A stretch of DNA of 64,000 nucleotides. Source: Oxyruncus cristatus. Taxonomy: Eukaryota; Chordata; Aves; Passeriformes; Cotingidae. A program made the position numbers and the translations under genes. The notes beneath the pieces are model-generated. The model searched no databases. It was not told where the DNA came from and saw only the letters and a program-made list of their open reading frames with translations. This document shows positions 10,363 through 23,164 of the stretch, piece by piece; position 1 is the stretch's first letter, and the number at the start of each line of letters is the position of its first letter. Location: NCBI GenBank assembly GCA_013399855.1, contig VXAY01004360.1, positions 1,092,711-1,156,710 of the forward strand. The letters are read 5' to 3'.

Positions 10363-13074
10363 TGTTATCAGAGCTGGAGACAAACCAGTTTCCCATAATC
10401 TGTTGTTGAGATTTGTTTTTTCCCCTGTGATTCCAAGTTTTTATGCATTTGAAGAATCCATACTAAAAGCACACTTCAAGTACACCTGCTTCTTCTTTTC
10501 GTATTTTTGTGGAAAAGTTAATGTCACATCATAATGTGACAAGCGGCAATGCAGATAAGGATGGTGGGCTGCAGAATTTACTCTGTCTGCAAAGTGAGTG
10601 TAGATAATATTTATTCACCTACTTCCCTCTGTTCCATGAGTACAATTATGGCAGCATCCAGATATTTTCTTTTCCCTTCCAATTGCTGTTAATGCCATCG
10701 ATGCTGTAGCATCCCTTCTTGCACAGCAAAGAAATTCAGTCTGTGTTTACTTTTTTCTGAAAGATCATGTGCTGAAAAAATAAGGCCTAATGGCATCTTT
10801 TATCTGCTAGTATGAAATGAATTTCTAAAAGTCTTCTCAGCAGCAGGGATTATGTATTCTAGCAAAGAAATTTTTCATTTTTCCCTGACAGGAAAACCCA
10901 TATGGGACATTAGAAGGAATATCAATAATGGTTCCGAGGACTGTCATTTCCAAGAGGTAGACTACCTATAGTGATTATCTGCCAAAAGATAAACATTTTA
11001 TCCAATTGCCTTTTTGAAAATATTCTCTTCACACATCAGGATACATTTACATACCAGTTCACTCTTGAAAATGAGTATTCTGCTATAAAGGGGTGTAAGT
11101 TACCTATAATCATGTTGTTTGCTTAGTCAAAGATAATTATGGGAGTGGTGCCAACTACAAGTTTTTCGCTTGCGTGGTTTAGAAATGTTTTCTACCTCTG
11201 TAAAAAGTTTATAAAAGAAACCATAAAATGAATTCATATAATGTTTGTATTGAAAGAAATGCTATAACAGGCAGACATTTGATGTTACGGGAGGAGTTGT
11301 TTCCTTGGAACTGTAAGGAAAGTCTTAAGTTTTTGACTTAATATTTCCATTTTTTTCATAAAAGATGTCAAAGGAATGAATTAAAAATATAATCTTTTCT
11401 AATGCAGACAATCTGGATCATTTCAAAACTACAGCTTTTTGAAGAGCCTTATTTATGAAAAATAGATCAGTCCCTCATTTCCGCTGTTGACAACTTGTTC
11501 TTCTATTGATCAGTGTAGGGTTTTTTCCTTGCCTCATCTTTTGTGGTCATCTGATCCTCCTTGTTGTTAAGCACATGCACAACCATGGCAATTATAACCT
11601 ATCCCCAGGGAAGTGTGGACTTAAAAAACATTTATGCACCACAGCCTAGAGAAAGTTTGCCCTTCTACCCTCGCTTTTTAAATCCTTTTGCTGGTGTGAA
11701 ATTCATGGGACTGAGACAGAAGTAAGAACAGAGTTCTCTCCAGGGAGTACCACTGTGGTCTGCAAGCACTCATTTATCTTTCTGGTGATCAGAGAGCTGT
11801 TGCTGTCTGGGATTTTGTATCATCTCTTCAGGGAGGCACATCAACTCCCCATTTTCCAGTTACTGAGGAGAAGAAATTAAGTTGTTTTGTCCTCCTGGTA
11901 TATGATTCTTTACTCTTGTCTGCAAGCATTTCTTTCCTCTTGTAAATAAAGGTTGAAGATTTGAATGTGCTGTGCAATGGTGTAGAATCACACAGCTGGA
12001 CCACGCAAATGCTGAGCTTGGCACTCATAGAAACTGTGCCCTTGAGACCGAGCTCTTGACTCCCTGTGTCTACTGAAACTCATTTTGCCTTCTCACATAT
12101 TTCCTTTGTAAGGTAACAGTCTTTTTCCTTCTCCCTCACCCTATCCTTCATCTGATTCAGCTTTTTTGTTTTATGCTTTATACTCAAACAACAGGAATCA
12201 CATGTTTTTGCTTTTCTTGTACTGCCTCTGTTTTAGTACTTTCCACCCTCACTTTACTGAGGTAACTGGGGAGTCGTCAGTAAAACCAAAGCTTTGTTTG
12301 AGGAAGTGCTGATTCAGAGGAGATACTCACCTCCGAGGCTGGGGAATGGTCAAATAGCTCCAGAATAAATCCCAAATGCAGTACTTACTCTCAGAAATAT
12401 CCCCACTTCATATACTGTAGTCCTTGACTATTTCTCTTCAAATGGCTCTGCATTCTGCCTTTTTGTAGTTTAAATGTCTTGTGATCCTTTCTCTTTCAGG
12501 GAGAGAAGCAGCCAAAACTCCAAGGGAGTCCCTTTGCATCACAGGCTCTGGAGTGTATTGTTGAGGGTTTCATATCTATGACTCAGCTCTGCTTGCAGAT
12601 GAACACGAATGTCTGTCTGGGATTTTAGCTTTATATAGTACTGTTTTCACAGCACCTCCCCTCTGATTTTAAGGCACGGTTACTATGGCATCTACAATAT
12701 CTTAGAAAATAGTGAAATGAAGATATCAGTGTTAACATTTTGTGTTGCATAACAACTTTTGTTCCTGTTTTGTCTGTGTGTTTTCACCCTCTGGGTTTTC
12801 TTTTGAACATTAAGGAAAAAGCCTCGAAGTGAAAATGAGCTGCCGATTTTGGTCCATTGTCATTTCAGATATGTGAAGTCACACAAAGCCTCATGGCTTT
12901 TTATGGTTTCTGCACAGTCATCATCCATTTTAACTTGCTGAAAGGAGTAAACTTGTGTAGTTGTTGATCTTGGAATTTACGTGACAAATTTCAAACTAGC
13001 CTGCATTAATTTAGTCATTTATGATAGAAAGATCTTCCATTCAAAGCACCTCACTCTTGTGGTTAAGGGCTGCT

Positions 13075-13127
13075 TCTTTTGACTATATAATGCTATTGAC
13101 TGCTATCTTTTGACTGTATAATGCTAC
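13075..13127. repeat. 31-bp imperfect tandem duplication
   Basis: TCTTTTGACTATATAATGCTA at 13075 is repeated from 13106 with one change (A to G). The period is 31 bases and the second copy is partial. It looks like a recent local duplication. Confidence 0.85.
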
Positions 13128-14378
13128 TAAACCAGTGCAAACCTGCACAATTCAAAGCAAATGAAAAGCAAATTAAATTGCTTTTTTTTTCCTCCGTGGA
13201 ACTGTAATGAGATCTGAATCAAAAGACGACTTGTATTGCTTTTGTTGTGACACTTAACACAGTACCAGACTGGAATCGTTGTTGATAGAGCAGTATTTCT
13301 ACCTCATTGCCAAAATTCGAGATGTAGCAGAATGCACTAGCAGCGTGCTCTAGGTAAACTTCCTTTGTTTCAGTCTGTCTTCTGGTTGGTGGCCTCAAGT
13401 TGCCAGCAAGGACTACACCAAAAATAATGTTGTAGTTTAATGTTTAAGTGCATCTTAAATTATTGTCAGCTTTTAGGTTAGCATAAAGCTGGTGTCCTCA
13501 TAACTGAACATGTAAAAGAGCTGTGTCCTGGCCAGGCCTGAGAGCCTAGAAGGCTACATTTGATTGTGCAGGAGATTAAAGTGTAGGATGGCAACAAATC
13601 TGGATGTGAAATCATAATATTCTGTATATTTGGCCTCTAGAATATATTGAGATTGTTAAATTATGAATCTCATAATTTAACCTCAGTGTAATTTTAACTC
13701 TTGCCTAGCCAAATCTTAGGCAGTGTCTTATTCTTTCCTCCTAAACTAAAAAATCTTCAAGGCATATTCATTAAATAAAACAAGCTAAGTGAATCTCAGT
13801 TGGTTGCTGAGTTTCCCAGCTGGCAGTGGATGGATGAGGTGTTCTGTTGTCACAATGGTTCCCTCGTATGCAAACCAAAATGTCAGGCTCTTACAATGGT
13901 TTTCCATTACTTTTCTGAAATGGTGATGTCTCAGTGTGCTGTATGTCTGTCATGCAGTCATTTGAAGGGGATTGTCTGTGTGAACACAGGAAATTTAATG
14001 AAAAACAGAATTGTTGATTTGGATTCATTTTTAGCCTAATTTCCTAAAAAAATGAGGCTTCATACATGCTCCCACCCCCTGTTCTGGCTCTTTGCTTTGA
14101 AAGCATTGGCAAATTCAACAGAGATAGGCAGAAGAATAGTGCTCCTGAAGACAGTGTTCCTGTAGGTTCGTGAAAATAGGAGCCTAGAGAAACAGACACT
14201 GCTGCTACCACAAAATTAAGGAAGAGGGGGAACAAGAGTGGAAACATACTCCTTAGCCACTGAATAAACCAATGGAGATGGTGGGAGAGAGGGGGACAGC
14301 TTGATAAGAAATGGGAATTCACGACCCCACTGTTTTCAGAACAGTTACTATACTTCAATGCCAGGAAGCAAAATAGGA

Positions 14379-14402
14379 TTTTTTTTTTTTTTTTTTTTTT
14401 TT
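14379..14402. repeat. Poly-T run (24)
   Basis: A homopolymer of 24 T. No retrotransposon body is recognisable on the side where an inserted, reverse-oriented poly-A tail would require one. Confidence 0.95.
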
Positions 14403-16375
14403 GGTGAGAAGTGTATTTGGATTGCTGAAACAAATGGAGTAATCTATTTACCTGTATAAATATTTGGGCTTTGAAATATTATACTTCTCAATAATGATAT
14501 AATTTAGCATAATAGTGCAGCCTTTTACTAATGTTTTTCTCATACTATGAAATAAGCTAGCTCTTTTGTTTTAGCAATTCCTGTTTCTAATCTAATGGTG
14601 AGGCAGAAGAAGTGCTATTTTATCATGATTACTGAAATGCTTTCTGTATAACGGGCAGGCAACATAGTATAATGCTGGCTGGTTTTCTCTTTGGAATCCA
14701 GTGATCATCTTTGTGTGGAAATACGTTAAAGATATTTACTTGGAGGTACTTACAATACCTTGCACTGAGGGGAAAAGAGAGGCTTTTTAGTATAATTTAA
14801 GGGGAAAGAACTCACAGAACTTAACATCAGATGACTGATTTATCTGTAGAATTATTTTAAAAATCTTATAGGTGTTAGTAGAAAGTGTAGGCTGACAAAG
14901 TAAGAATTAATCAGAAAAATTATCATAGTATAATAAATCACAAGGTTTAAGAATACTTGTTACAGAATTATAATAGAATGTCAGTGTTTGCTTGAAATAT
15001 CCTATCTTGCTAGCTGATACTGGCTTTGACATGAATAGTTAATTTCTGTGGATAAAAGTGGATATTTAGCTTGGTAAGAGAGGCTTTGGAAGTGCAGTGA
15101 AGAGTCTTCAGGCAGAAATATTTGGAGCAAGCAAGTTGATGTTTACTGATGTTCTCCATGAAATAATGTATTATAATAATTGCTGCAAAATCCTGTTGCA
15201 TATGAACATATACTATCAAATTACTTAGTCTGGTGTCTTATATTTGCACGCTGAATAATCAGCTGGGTCAGTCTACAAAATTTTGACATTTTCTTATGAT
15301 TGCAAAATGTGTAAAGAGCAAAGCAAGTTTTCTCCTTGGTGACACTGTGAAGCTGCTACAATTTTTAGTCAAGCCTTGACTATATGTCTGTGCCCCACAG
15401 CTTGAAGTTAAAATTGACCTGTTTCGCACAGCCTCCTTACACTTTGCCTCTGAATTACAAGTGTGACATCAATGTATACAGGAGAGAAAGGGACTTGTGT
15501 GGGCACGTACGACAAATGTTTTACACTAACAAGATTATACACATCTTTTTATCAGACAGTCTGTTCTGCTGTTTGCAATAAAGGGAACATAAGCAAATAA
15601 TGCCTAGTGGTATTTTGCTCCTTATTAGGACAGTTTCTGAACAGGATTCAAATTATACAATTTATAAGGAATATGTTGTAATTACAGCTGTATCTTGTGT
15701 GTGTGTATATGGCATTTAAAATGAATAATGCATGTAACAGTGTAAATGCATACAGTATGGCACTTTTTCCGTGGAAAATGCTAAGAGGATTAGAGTTTGA
15801 TCTCATAATACTGTAGGCAACCTCTTGTTGACTCAGAGTGGAGGTTTGTTTAGTTCTGCTGGTCACCCAATAGATTAGCAGCTCACGGTTTTGCTGCTGA
15901 CATTCCTTTTGGACTGAAATTGCTATGAAGTTAACTTTTTTACAAAAAATGTTTTCTGCTTTTTAGAGTTTAAACTCTTCTTAAAGTGATTTTCAGGGCA
16001 TGACTGAACAATTTCTGACCTTGTTCCTTCCCTTTTGTTCTCACGGCTGAGCAGTTTTTCTGTATCACCTGCCCCCACAGGTGCAGGCTTTTCCCTTTTG
16101 GTCTTTAAGAGGCTCTTCCTGCCCCTGAGAAGTGCTGCTAATGAAATAGTCCTTTTCCCAGTTGCTTCAGATGTATCTTCTGTTCCACTGCTGAAGCCCA
16201 TGCTGTAGGCTAAGCCACTTACCTTCCCTTGTTAAATATCTTCTAAACACCCATTCTTGCCACTAACTGAAGCAAACAAGCTCAGTGGATCATTTCATGT
16301 GGCAAATGTCCTTTCCTTGAAACTTCTGTGATCCTTCTGTTGCCGTAACTTCCACTCTGTAACATTTCCCTCTGT

Positions 16376-16450
16376 CATAGATTGGTAGAATGGCTTGGGT
16401 TGGAAGGAAACTTAAAAGATCATCTAGTTCCAAGTCCCCTGTCACAGCAA
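16376..16450 (-). repeat. CR1 LINE 3' tail fragment
   Basis: GTCATAGATTGGTAGAATGG, then GGGTTGGAAGG, then AAAAGATCATCTAGTTCCAAG is the standard antisense reading of the avian CR1 3' end (CATAGAAT...GGGTTGGAAGGGACC...GATCATCTAGTCCAA). Only about 75 bases are recognisable, so it is strongly 5'-truncated, as is usual for CR1. Confidence 0.72.
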
Positions 16451-19400
16451 GGCGAAATATCCATAATGCTTTACAAAGCCTTCCAGCTTTTCCTCTCATA
16501 GTTAGTGATACCAGGCAAGTGAGCATTCAGGATTCCCCCTGAGTTGCCAATGCATTTACTGGCATAATGTTAAGGACTGTTAGAGTTTTTGATTCTGTAT
16601 GATAACTGAAACTGTCTGCACAGTTATAAGGGTAAAACTTTAAAGCAAAATTCAGGCATTTGTTTTGATCCAAATCATAGGTTTCTGTGTTCTCCACTGA
16701 AGGGCTCAGTTCCTTAAGGACAAATACCTCTTACTTACAGAAAACACCCATGCTATCAGGTTTTCCTGGTGTTAGTGCATGTGTGTTGTATTTCACAACC
16801 AGTCGTTTTCTCCATCCTCGGCCCGTTTGCAAGCTTCTTATTTTTGTAAGAGACTTGAAAGTGGGAAATGCTCTATTTATTTGCTGCACAAGCATCCCTC
16901 AGGCCAGACAAACACTCCTTGGACACTGCATTGGTGTTCTTTACTGTCCCACCATGGTGAGCTTCTGTGTACTTATCTGTCTGGATTTCAGTTGTACTGC
17001 AGCCAACTTCTTGAGAACCAGGTTTATGCTTACTGCTCCTACACTAAAAACACTTTGTTTCTGGACCAGCCAACACTGAACTCCCCAGTAGTCTTAAAAT
17101 ACACTTTTCCCAGAGCTTTCATCATGTATTAACTCTGGATTCATGTTCAGCGGCCCCTGGTACTTTGAGCAAAGAGACAAAAATATTGTAAGGCTTCCAA
17201 ACCCAAAGGGTTTTATCTTATAGGGGGAAAAAAAAATGCTGTGTCAAAATAAAGTTTAGATGTATTTCCTTGCCTTTGTTTCTTCCCCTACTTAGGTATT
17301 CTTTGGTTTTGATCAGGGTGCTCTAAGTGTGTTTATGGATTTATATTCAGATCTGTGTATCCAATTAAGAAAAAGTTTTCTATCCTACCCAATCCTGCAT
17401 GGCTTCTCATCCCAGATACTCCTCTGAAAGGATTTGTGCTGTAACTGCATTGTTTCTCTTCCTGAGGAGTCACATTCAACAATACCCCTCTCTGGAGGGG
17501 TGTATAAACAGGAAGACAACTAAATATAGATCACAGACGGAGAAGGAATAGAATGCAACAGTATGCACAAGAGAAGGATTGCTTGGACAGATGGTGTAGG
17601 ACCTAGAGGAAATGTGGAGGGAGAGAGAAAGAGGCTTGAGAATGAACAACAGAGATGGGAAAAAAATTTACCTGTGGCATAAGCTAAACAGAGGCCAAAG
17701 TAGACTGAAAACCTTGTTTACTTTTTGGTTATCTGCTGCCTTGATCAGAAGCTGTTCAGCAGAACAGTCCTGGGTACCACAGCCAACTCCTCCTGGGCAA
17801 CCAGCTTTGGTAGAGCAGAAGGCAGGGGTGGTCAGCCTTCATATTAAACAGAATATAAACATTATTTAGTGGAATGACAAATCATGAGAAATTTAGGGAG
17901 CTGCTGTTTCAAACATCTTCCTGGCTTGGTCTCTTATGTTTATTTGTTTAATTCTCTTATGTGTTAACGCAAATTGCTGACCCAGAGCTGTCTAACCACC
18001 TCCAGTCACAGACTGGCTTAGAGGAGAAAGAGGGCCTTTATGTATCTCCTTCTCCACACTGAGTCCTTACCCAGCTCTTACCCTTCCTGCCTAAGCCAGG
18101 TAGGATATGACTGTGGCACACTGCTGTGTGCTTACACAGATGCACCAGGACCCATCTGTATCCCCAATTACCAGTTTCGGCAACTCTCATCAGGCGTGTG
18201 TTGCTGTGAGTGCCTCTGTAAATGGGGAAGATGAAGCGCTGCTGTGGTGGATTACCTGCTTTGCATCAGTGGCAGCAGAGGGGATCGGTGTCTGTGCTTC
18301 GGGAGCCTGCAGACAACTGCTTGGTGTGTTAGCTCAAATCATGGACAAAGCAGGGCTGTCACTAACACGCCAGGCTGTGAGCTGGGGCAGCGATGGGCAA
18401 ATGGACTGTCTGTTCTGCTGCCTCCAACACAGGGGCAGTAATTTTTAAGGGAGATGGAGAAAACGGTGAGAAGCAGAAACATATTTGATTGCCATGGCTG
18501 AATCTGCCAAACCCTGATGGTTGGAGCCTCAGGTCATTTTTTGAAGGACACCCAGGGATCTGTGTAAATTAAGGCTGCATTCAAAACCTTCTGCTGCTTC
18601 TTTCCATGCACAAATAGCTTCTCTACAAATATATGGTGTCCGTCTTTTTCTTCCCCACCATCCTTTCAACAGATCTGCACAGGCTAAACTGTTGATTGCT
18701 GAAGAGCTCTTTTTGGAACTGATGATTACCTGGGGCTTTTTATATTGCCAAGCAATTTTATACTGTTTTGCTTTCTATTCTACATAAAAGTCTGCAATTA
18801 CTCATACTTCTTGCTTAGAAACACATTTGGAAAAAAATTATAGTGACAGAAAATAGGCATCTTATATCTCATTTAATGTTTACAAACATTCTTCGTCCTA
18901 TCTTTTATTCTTAAAATGAGACACATGTTCATTTAAGGGAAATTTTTCTCATTTAAGCAAGAATGAGGAGAAATAAGACCATTATAGAAAAGCTTTAAGA
19001 GGATTTTTTTTTTTTTAAAACTAAGTAAGCAGCACACCTTATAATGTTCCAAAATGAGGAATAAGTCCATTGGGGTTTTTGGTGGTTTCTTTTTTAAGTT
19101 TCACCATCTTGTTTAGAAAAATATTATTTGACAGTTAATTTATATTTTAAAAAACCAAACATTATCTGTATGAGTATTGTGGGTTTCAAAGCACCAGACA
19201 GCAAAGTCTGGTACTCATCTGTTTGTGGAAAGATGTGTCATCTTTGATGAGATTATAGCTTATAAATAAAACAAAGGTCTCTGTACTTTTTAATTGTTTC
19301 TCCAAAGTATCTCAAGCTTCAGTTTATCAGGAAGTTATCATATGGAATGTACTAATTTTAATATTTTGTGAGTTTTCAATCTCAGAATATTTTAAAATTA

Positions 19401-20140
19401 CCAGCATACACATAGAAGGACACAAAGTTGGTAAGATTAAGTTCTCTTATGTCAGAAACATTTGTGAAGATCATTGTTATTATAGCTTGAAATCTAAAAC
19501 ATTCTCTTGTGCTTGAAATTACTCAAGCTTTAAAATCAAAGATATGTGCAGTCACATATTTTGGATTGAGTTTACTTTTTTTGTTCTGCCTGTCCAGAAA
19601 TATTACTTCATGCTGAGGGAGAGCTAGTAGTTGCATTTCTATTACAGCAGAATATTGTGGGGAGTGAAAGCGGTGTGCAGCAGTGTTAGAGACTGAAAAA
19701 GTTAATGATTTACACATTCTAAGTTCACCAAAAGACTTTTGCAAACTGAAAAGAAGTGGCTGCTCACCCAGCAAAGCCCACCCCTGCCTGAATACTGCCA
19801 AAGGACCTTCAGATCAGATAAGTGGGTGCCATTGTCCAGCTGTCCTGGGTGCAGATGCCTGCCTGAGGCTGCAAACTGGATTTCCCTATAAGGGAAGAGG
19901 CTAAGAAGAGGCAAGTCCTGCAAGGCAGAAAAAAAATCCCTTTTCTCATGCCAACGTCCTCTTCTAGCCTGGGCTGTGCATCTCGAGTGATGGACCATGG
20001 TTGATGCTGGCACAGTAGGCAGCTGCAGCTGTCTTCGGAGATGTCGGAGGCTCCTGGCGTGGCCTGTGACACTATCATTGTAAAACTCACCACCCCAGAG
20101 AGGTACAAGGCGTTCCCACCTGAGCTAGAAGTGTATAATA
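16451..20140. other. Unique intronic sequence, somewhat GC-richer in parts
   Basis: No gene recognised. Overlapping short frames occur at 16687-17132 and 18040-18448, but none shows a known domain, plausible splice structure or codon-like conservation that I can see. The 19700-20140 stretch is GC-richer than its surroundings and leads into the tandem array; its origin is unknown to me. A 7-bp stem with a 4-base loop occurs at 17484-17501, followed by TATAAA. Confidence 0.5.
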
Positions 20141-20321
20141 ACTCATAACATCTTTGAGTTGTGTGTGGGGCTTCCCTCAGCCCCAGTGGACCAAGACCAC
20201 TGCTTCAACCAACAGACATGGAAGCTGCAAATGGACCCAGTGGGTGGTGACTGTATGCTTCTTTCCACCCTTATCCTTCCGCTTCCTTTCTCTCCCTTAG
20301 GCATTTCCTTAAGCGTTACCT

Positions 20322-20595
20322 TTATTGCCATAGATGCTATGCTTCAACAATGCTTTGTTGCCGTAGATGCTTTAATACTGCTATGCTTTAAAAGTGCTAC
20401 GTTACTATGCTTTAATCTACAGATGCTTTTAGTATTAACAATGCCATATTGCTAGAGATGCTCTAACATTGCTTTATTGCTAGAGATGCTTTAATATTAC
20501 TATGCTTTAACAGTGCTATATTGCTATGCTTTAATGGTGCTGTATTGCTATATAGATGATAACGTATATATAGATGATGTATTGCTATAGAATGA
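20322..20595. repeat. Degenerate tandem-repeat array (ATGCTTTAA / TTGCTA units)
   Basis: About 270 bases are built from imperfect copies of two short words: (TT)GCTAGAGATGCTTTAA and TGCTATGCTTTAA, joined by ACAGTGCTATATTGCTA-type links. ATGCTTTAA or a one-base variant recurs at least seven times, and TTGCTA or TTGCC at least eight. Copies alternate in spacing of roughly 16 and 24-28 bases, so it is a higher-order minisatellite rather than a microsatellite. The right end carries two copies of ATATAGATGAT. The frame running through its left part from 20159 is fortuitous. I do not recognise a described satellite. Confidence 0.8.
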
Positions 20596-23061
20596 TAACA
20601 CCCAAAATGGCAACATACCTGTTTACCTTGAAACAAAATTGTTTTAAAATAAACCCTACATATATATGTTTAAAAACACTGATTATTCAGTGTTGTTTCA
20701 CTCTAATGCACCCTAAGGGATTTATTAATAAGAACCTGGGTTACCCTCCCCATTCTGGGGCAGGTCGCAAGAAGTGTTGTTTAGTTGTCTTCAAAATACT
20801 GCAGATTGATTCCATTCTGTATTCTCCTGCATGGTAAAATCTACTGTGTGTACCTGTGCAAGGTTTTGGTTTTATTTTGTTGTTTCACAGTGTCAGAGCA
20901 GGTACTTTACTGTTGGAAAAGATTAGACTCATTATAGCACAGTAATAAAAGACCACAAATCTTGCCCCTTCTGTCCCCAGTAACACCAAGGTGCCCCAGC
21001 AGTAGAACAAGCACAGAGAAGGTTGCAGAGTGCTGTACACATCTAGTGTCAAATGGAAATATGCCATTGTCCTTTAGGGCTAGGGCTAGGGGTCTGCTGC
21101 AGACTCCAGTTGCTCTGAGTTTTGTTCTTTTTTTGTAACAGGGAGGTTCTCTAAGAAAGAATTGGGATTGTTTTCTAATGTATTAAATGGCACTACTTCT
21201 GATGTTGAAATTCTTTAATGGCAATGCTAGTTACATAAGTCTAATCTGTGTTAGACAAGTAACTGTGAATTAACAATAAGGTAAGTGGTCAAGAATCTGG
21301 TTTCTATATGCCAAATAAAGGTTATTGTCATGTATTGCTAATGGAGATCCTAATTTTTGGTGCTCCACGTATTATCTTGTGTTCTAAAAGTATATGATAT
21401 CTTACAGTACTTTAAATGTTCTATATTTATAAGATATTTTCATTCAAATGGACGATTGGGCAGTGACGAGTTGAAGCCTTCAGTTTCTTTATTCAGCATG
21501 CCCACATACAGAGCTGCAGATTCTCCATGGCCCCTGCCTCCTTTCCCCGGTTCTGGCCCCTAATGCCATCAGCGGTCTTGCTGCAGGCCCTGGCTGAGCA
21601 CAGGCGTGCGCACACAAATCAACGCACACATGCATCTGCCTTGTCTGTGCTCCAGACAGCTCATTTCACAGATTTCGAGCTTGTTGCCACCTTGGGACCA
21701 GCTGCCACCACAGCCTGACTCCTTTGGTCCTTGCCCTGAGCCTTGGGTATGCCTGAGAAGAGGCTGCAATGCAAAGAAGGAATGACGGATTACAACTGCT
21801 TTTCTTTTTAGGATGTTTTGCCAAACCAAAGGTGTAAGAGGAGCAGTGAGCTTTCAGTTCAGTCAGGAGCCATTACTATGACCGTGGCTGCTCTGTGTTG
21901 GTACCCACCAACAGGACATGGTTGTGTGAGGTACTTTGTGAGGATAGAAAATGTCCTGTGAACTTTTTAAGGAAGGGATGTGATGGGAGTGGGCAGTGAG
22001 GGGCTGTAGCAGAGAGAGGAAGTTGAGCAAAACTCAGACCAAAGATGCAGTGCTTCAGAAGGGAGGAAGGCTGACTTAGAACTAAATTTAAAAAAAAAGA
22101 GGAAGGGAGGAGAGAGAAACATGACAGAGAGGAGGAAAGAAGGCACAGTGAAGTAAAAGACAGAGAAACAAGGATGTGAGAGGGTTGTAGTGAACAATCA
22201 ATACAAAGCTGAGAAACTCTTGTCAGAAGCTTACAGAGTGCTGGAAGAAGCAAAAACCTGTTTTGAGTGTTTCAGCAGCTGTTCCTTCCAGCTGGTTTTG
22301 TACTCTGCAAATCTTGCCCTCCTCCCCCCAAGCCTTCCCCAAAGTGCACTATGGTGAATCACAACTGGTAAGTCCTCTGCAGATGCAGTTTGAGCTGAGG
22401 AAAGCTAATATCCTCTGGTATTTCCAGTTTTTGGCTGGAAATCCTGTGAATGATAGACAATCTACAGGCTCCTGCTTTTTCTAGCATAGCAGGGTCCAAC
22501 AAGGAACACGCAGCTTCCACCCGCATTATTACACAGGAATGCAGTAAAACATCTCCCTGAAAGATGGAAGCAAACCCAACAGGAAGAGTTTGACTGGTTG
22601 AAGTTACATCTCTGTACCAAGACACGTTTCTTTTTCATGTTCACAAATAACGAAGCTAGGCCAGCAAAAGGTTGATGTTGTAGATCAGACCTTAAACACT
22701 AATGACATAAGCCCAGCAAACCTAATTTCCCATTTTCAATAACATCTTTTCCAAGTTAGATGTTGCTGTTTGTAGCGCATTCAGTAGAGTGTCACTGGCA
22801 ATCTGCCATTCAAGATTTAGTTTAAGGGCTTTACTGAAAGAATAGCCTGCCCTTTAGAACATTCGCTGCCTGTGCATGGGATTGCAGTCATGACCTGGAA
22901 AATACCACTATCACGATGTTACTATGTTTTTTCTACACCATATTATCATTCTGTAATAGAAAAATGCTAATAATACTTAAAATCTCACTTGTACTTTATT
23001 TTTTCATGGTTCATGTACTTTGCATTTGCCTAAGCTTGGACAATGAAGCTAAGCCAACAGA
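20596..23061. other. Unique intronic sequence
   Basis: No gene recognised. Small features are telomere-like TTAGGG(C)TAGGG(C)TAGGGG at 21074-21092 and a purine-only run of 30 bases at 22090-22119. A GC-richer patch at 21475-21740 with CpGs around 21600 has a short frame on each strand but no recognisable protein. Confidence 0.5.
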
Positions 23062-23164
23062 TTTGTGTGTGGTTTTGTTTTTTTTTTTTTACTGATTGCT
23101 TTTGTTTGGTTCTTTTTTTGTTTGTTTGGTGGGTTTGGGTTTTGTTTGTTTGTTTGTTTTTTTC
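23062..23164. repeat. G/T-rich low-complexity tract with (TTTG)n
   Basis: Predominantly T and G, ending in several TTTG units. The phenylalanine/valine/tryptophan-rich frame at 23043-23246 comes from it and is not a gene. Confidence 0.85.

Larger units (their letters stand above)
9005..16375. other. Mostly unique intronic sequence
   Basis: No gene recognised over about 7.4 kb. It contains the assembly gap at 10342-10362, a 31-base tandem duplication at 13075-13127 and a run of 24 T at 14379-14402. Frames such as the minus-strand one at 14044-14433 begin inside the poly-T (lysine run) and are artefacts. Confidence 0.55.

Noticed and set aside
17484..17507. Hairpin (7-bp stem) followed by TATAAA as a hidden promoter or terminator
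   Set aside because: Such a short perfect stem is expected by chance in 64 kb and no transcript feature follows.
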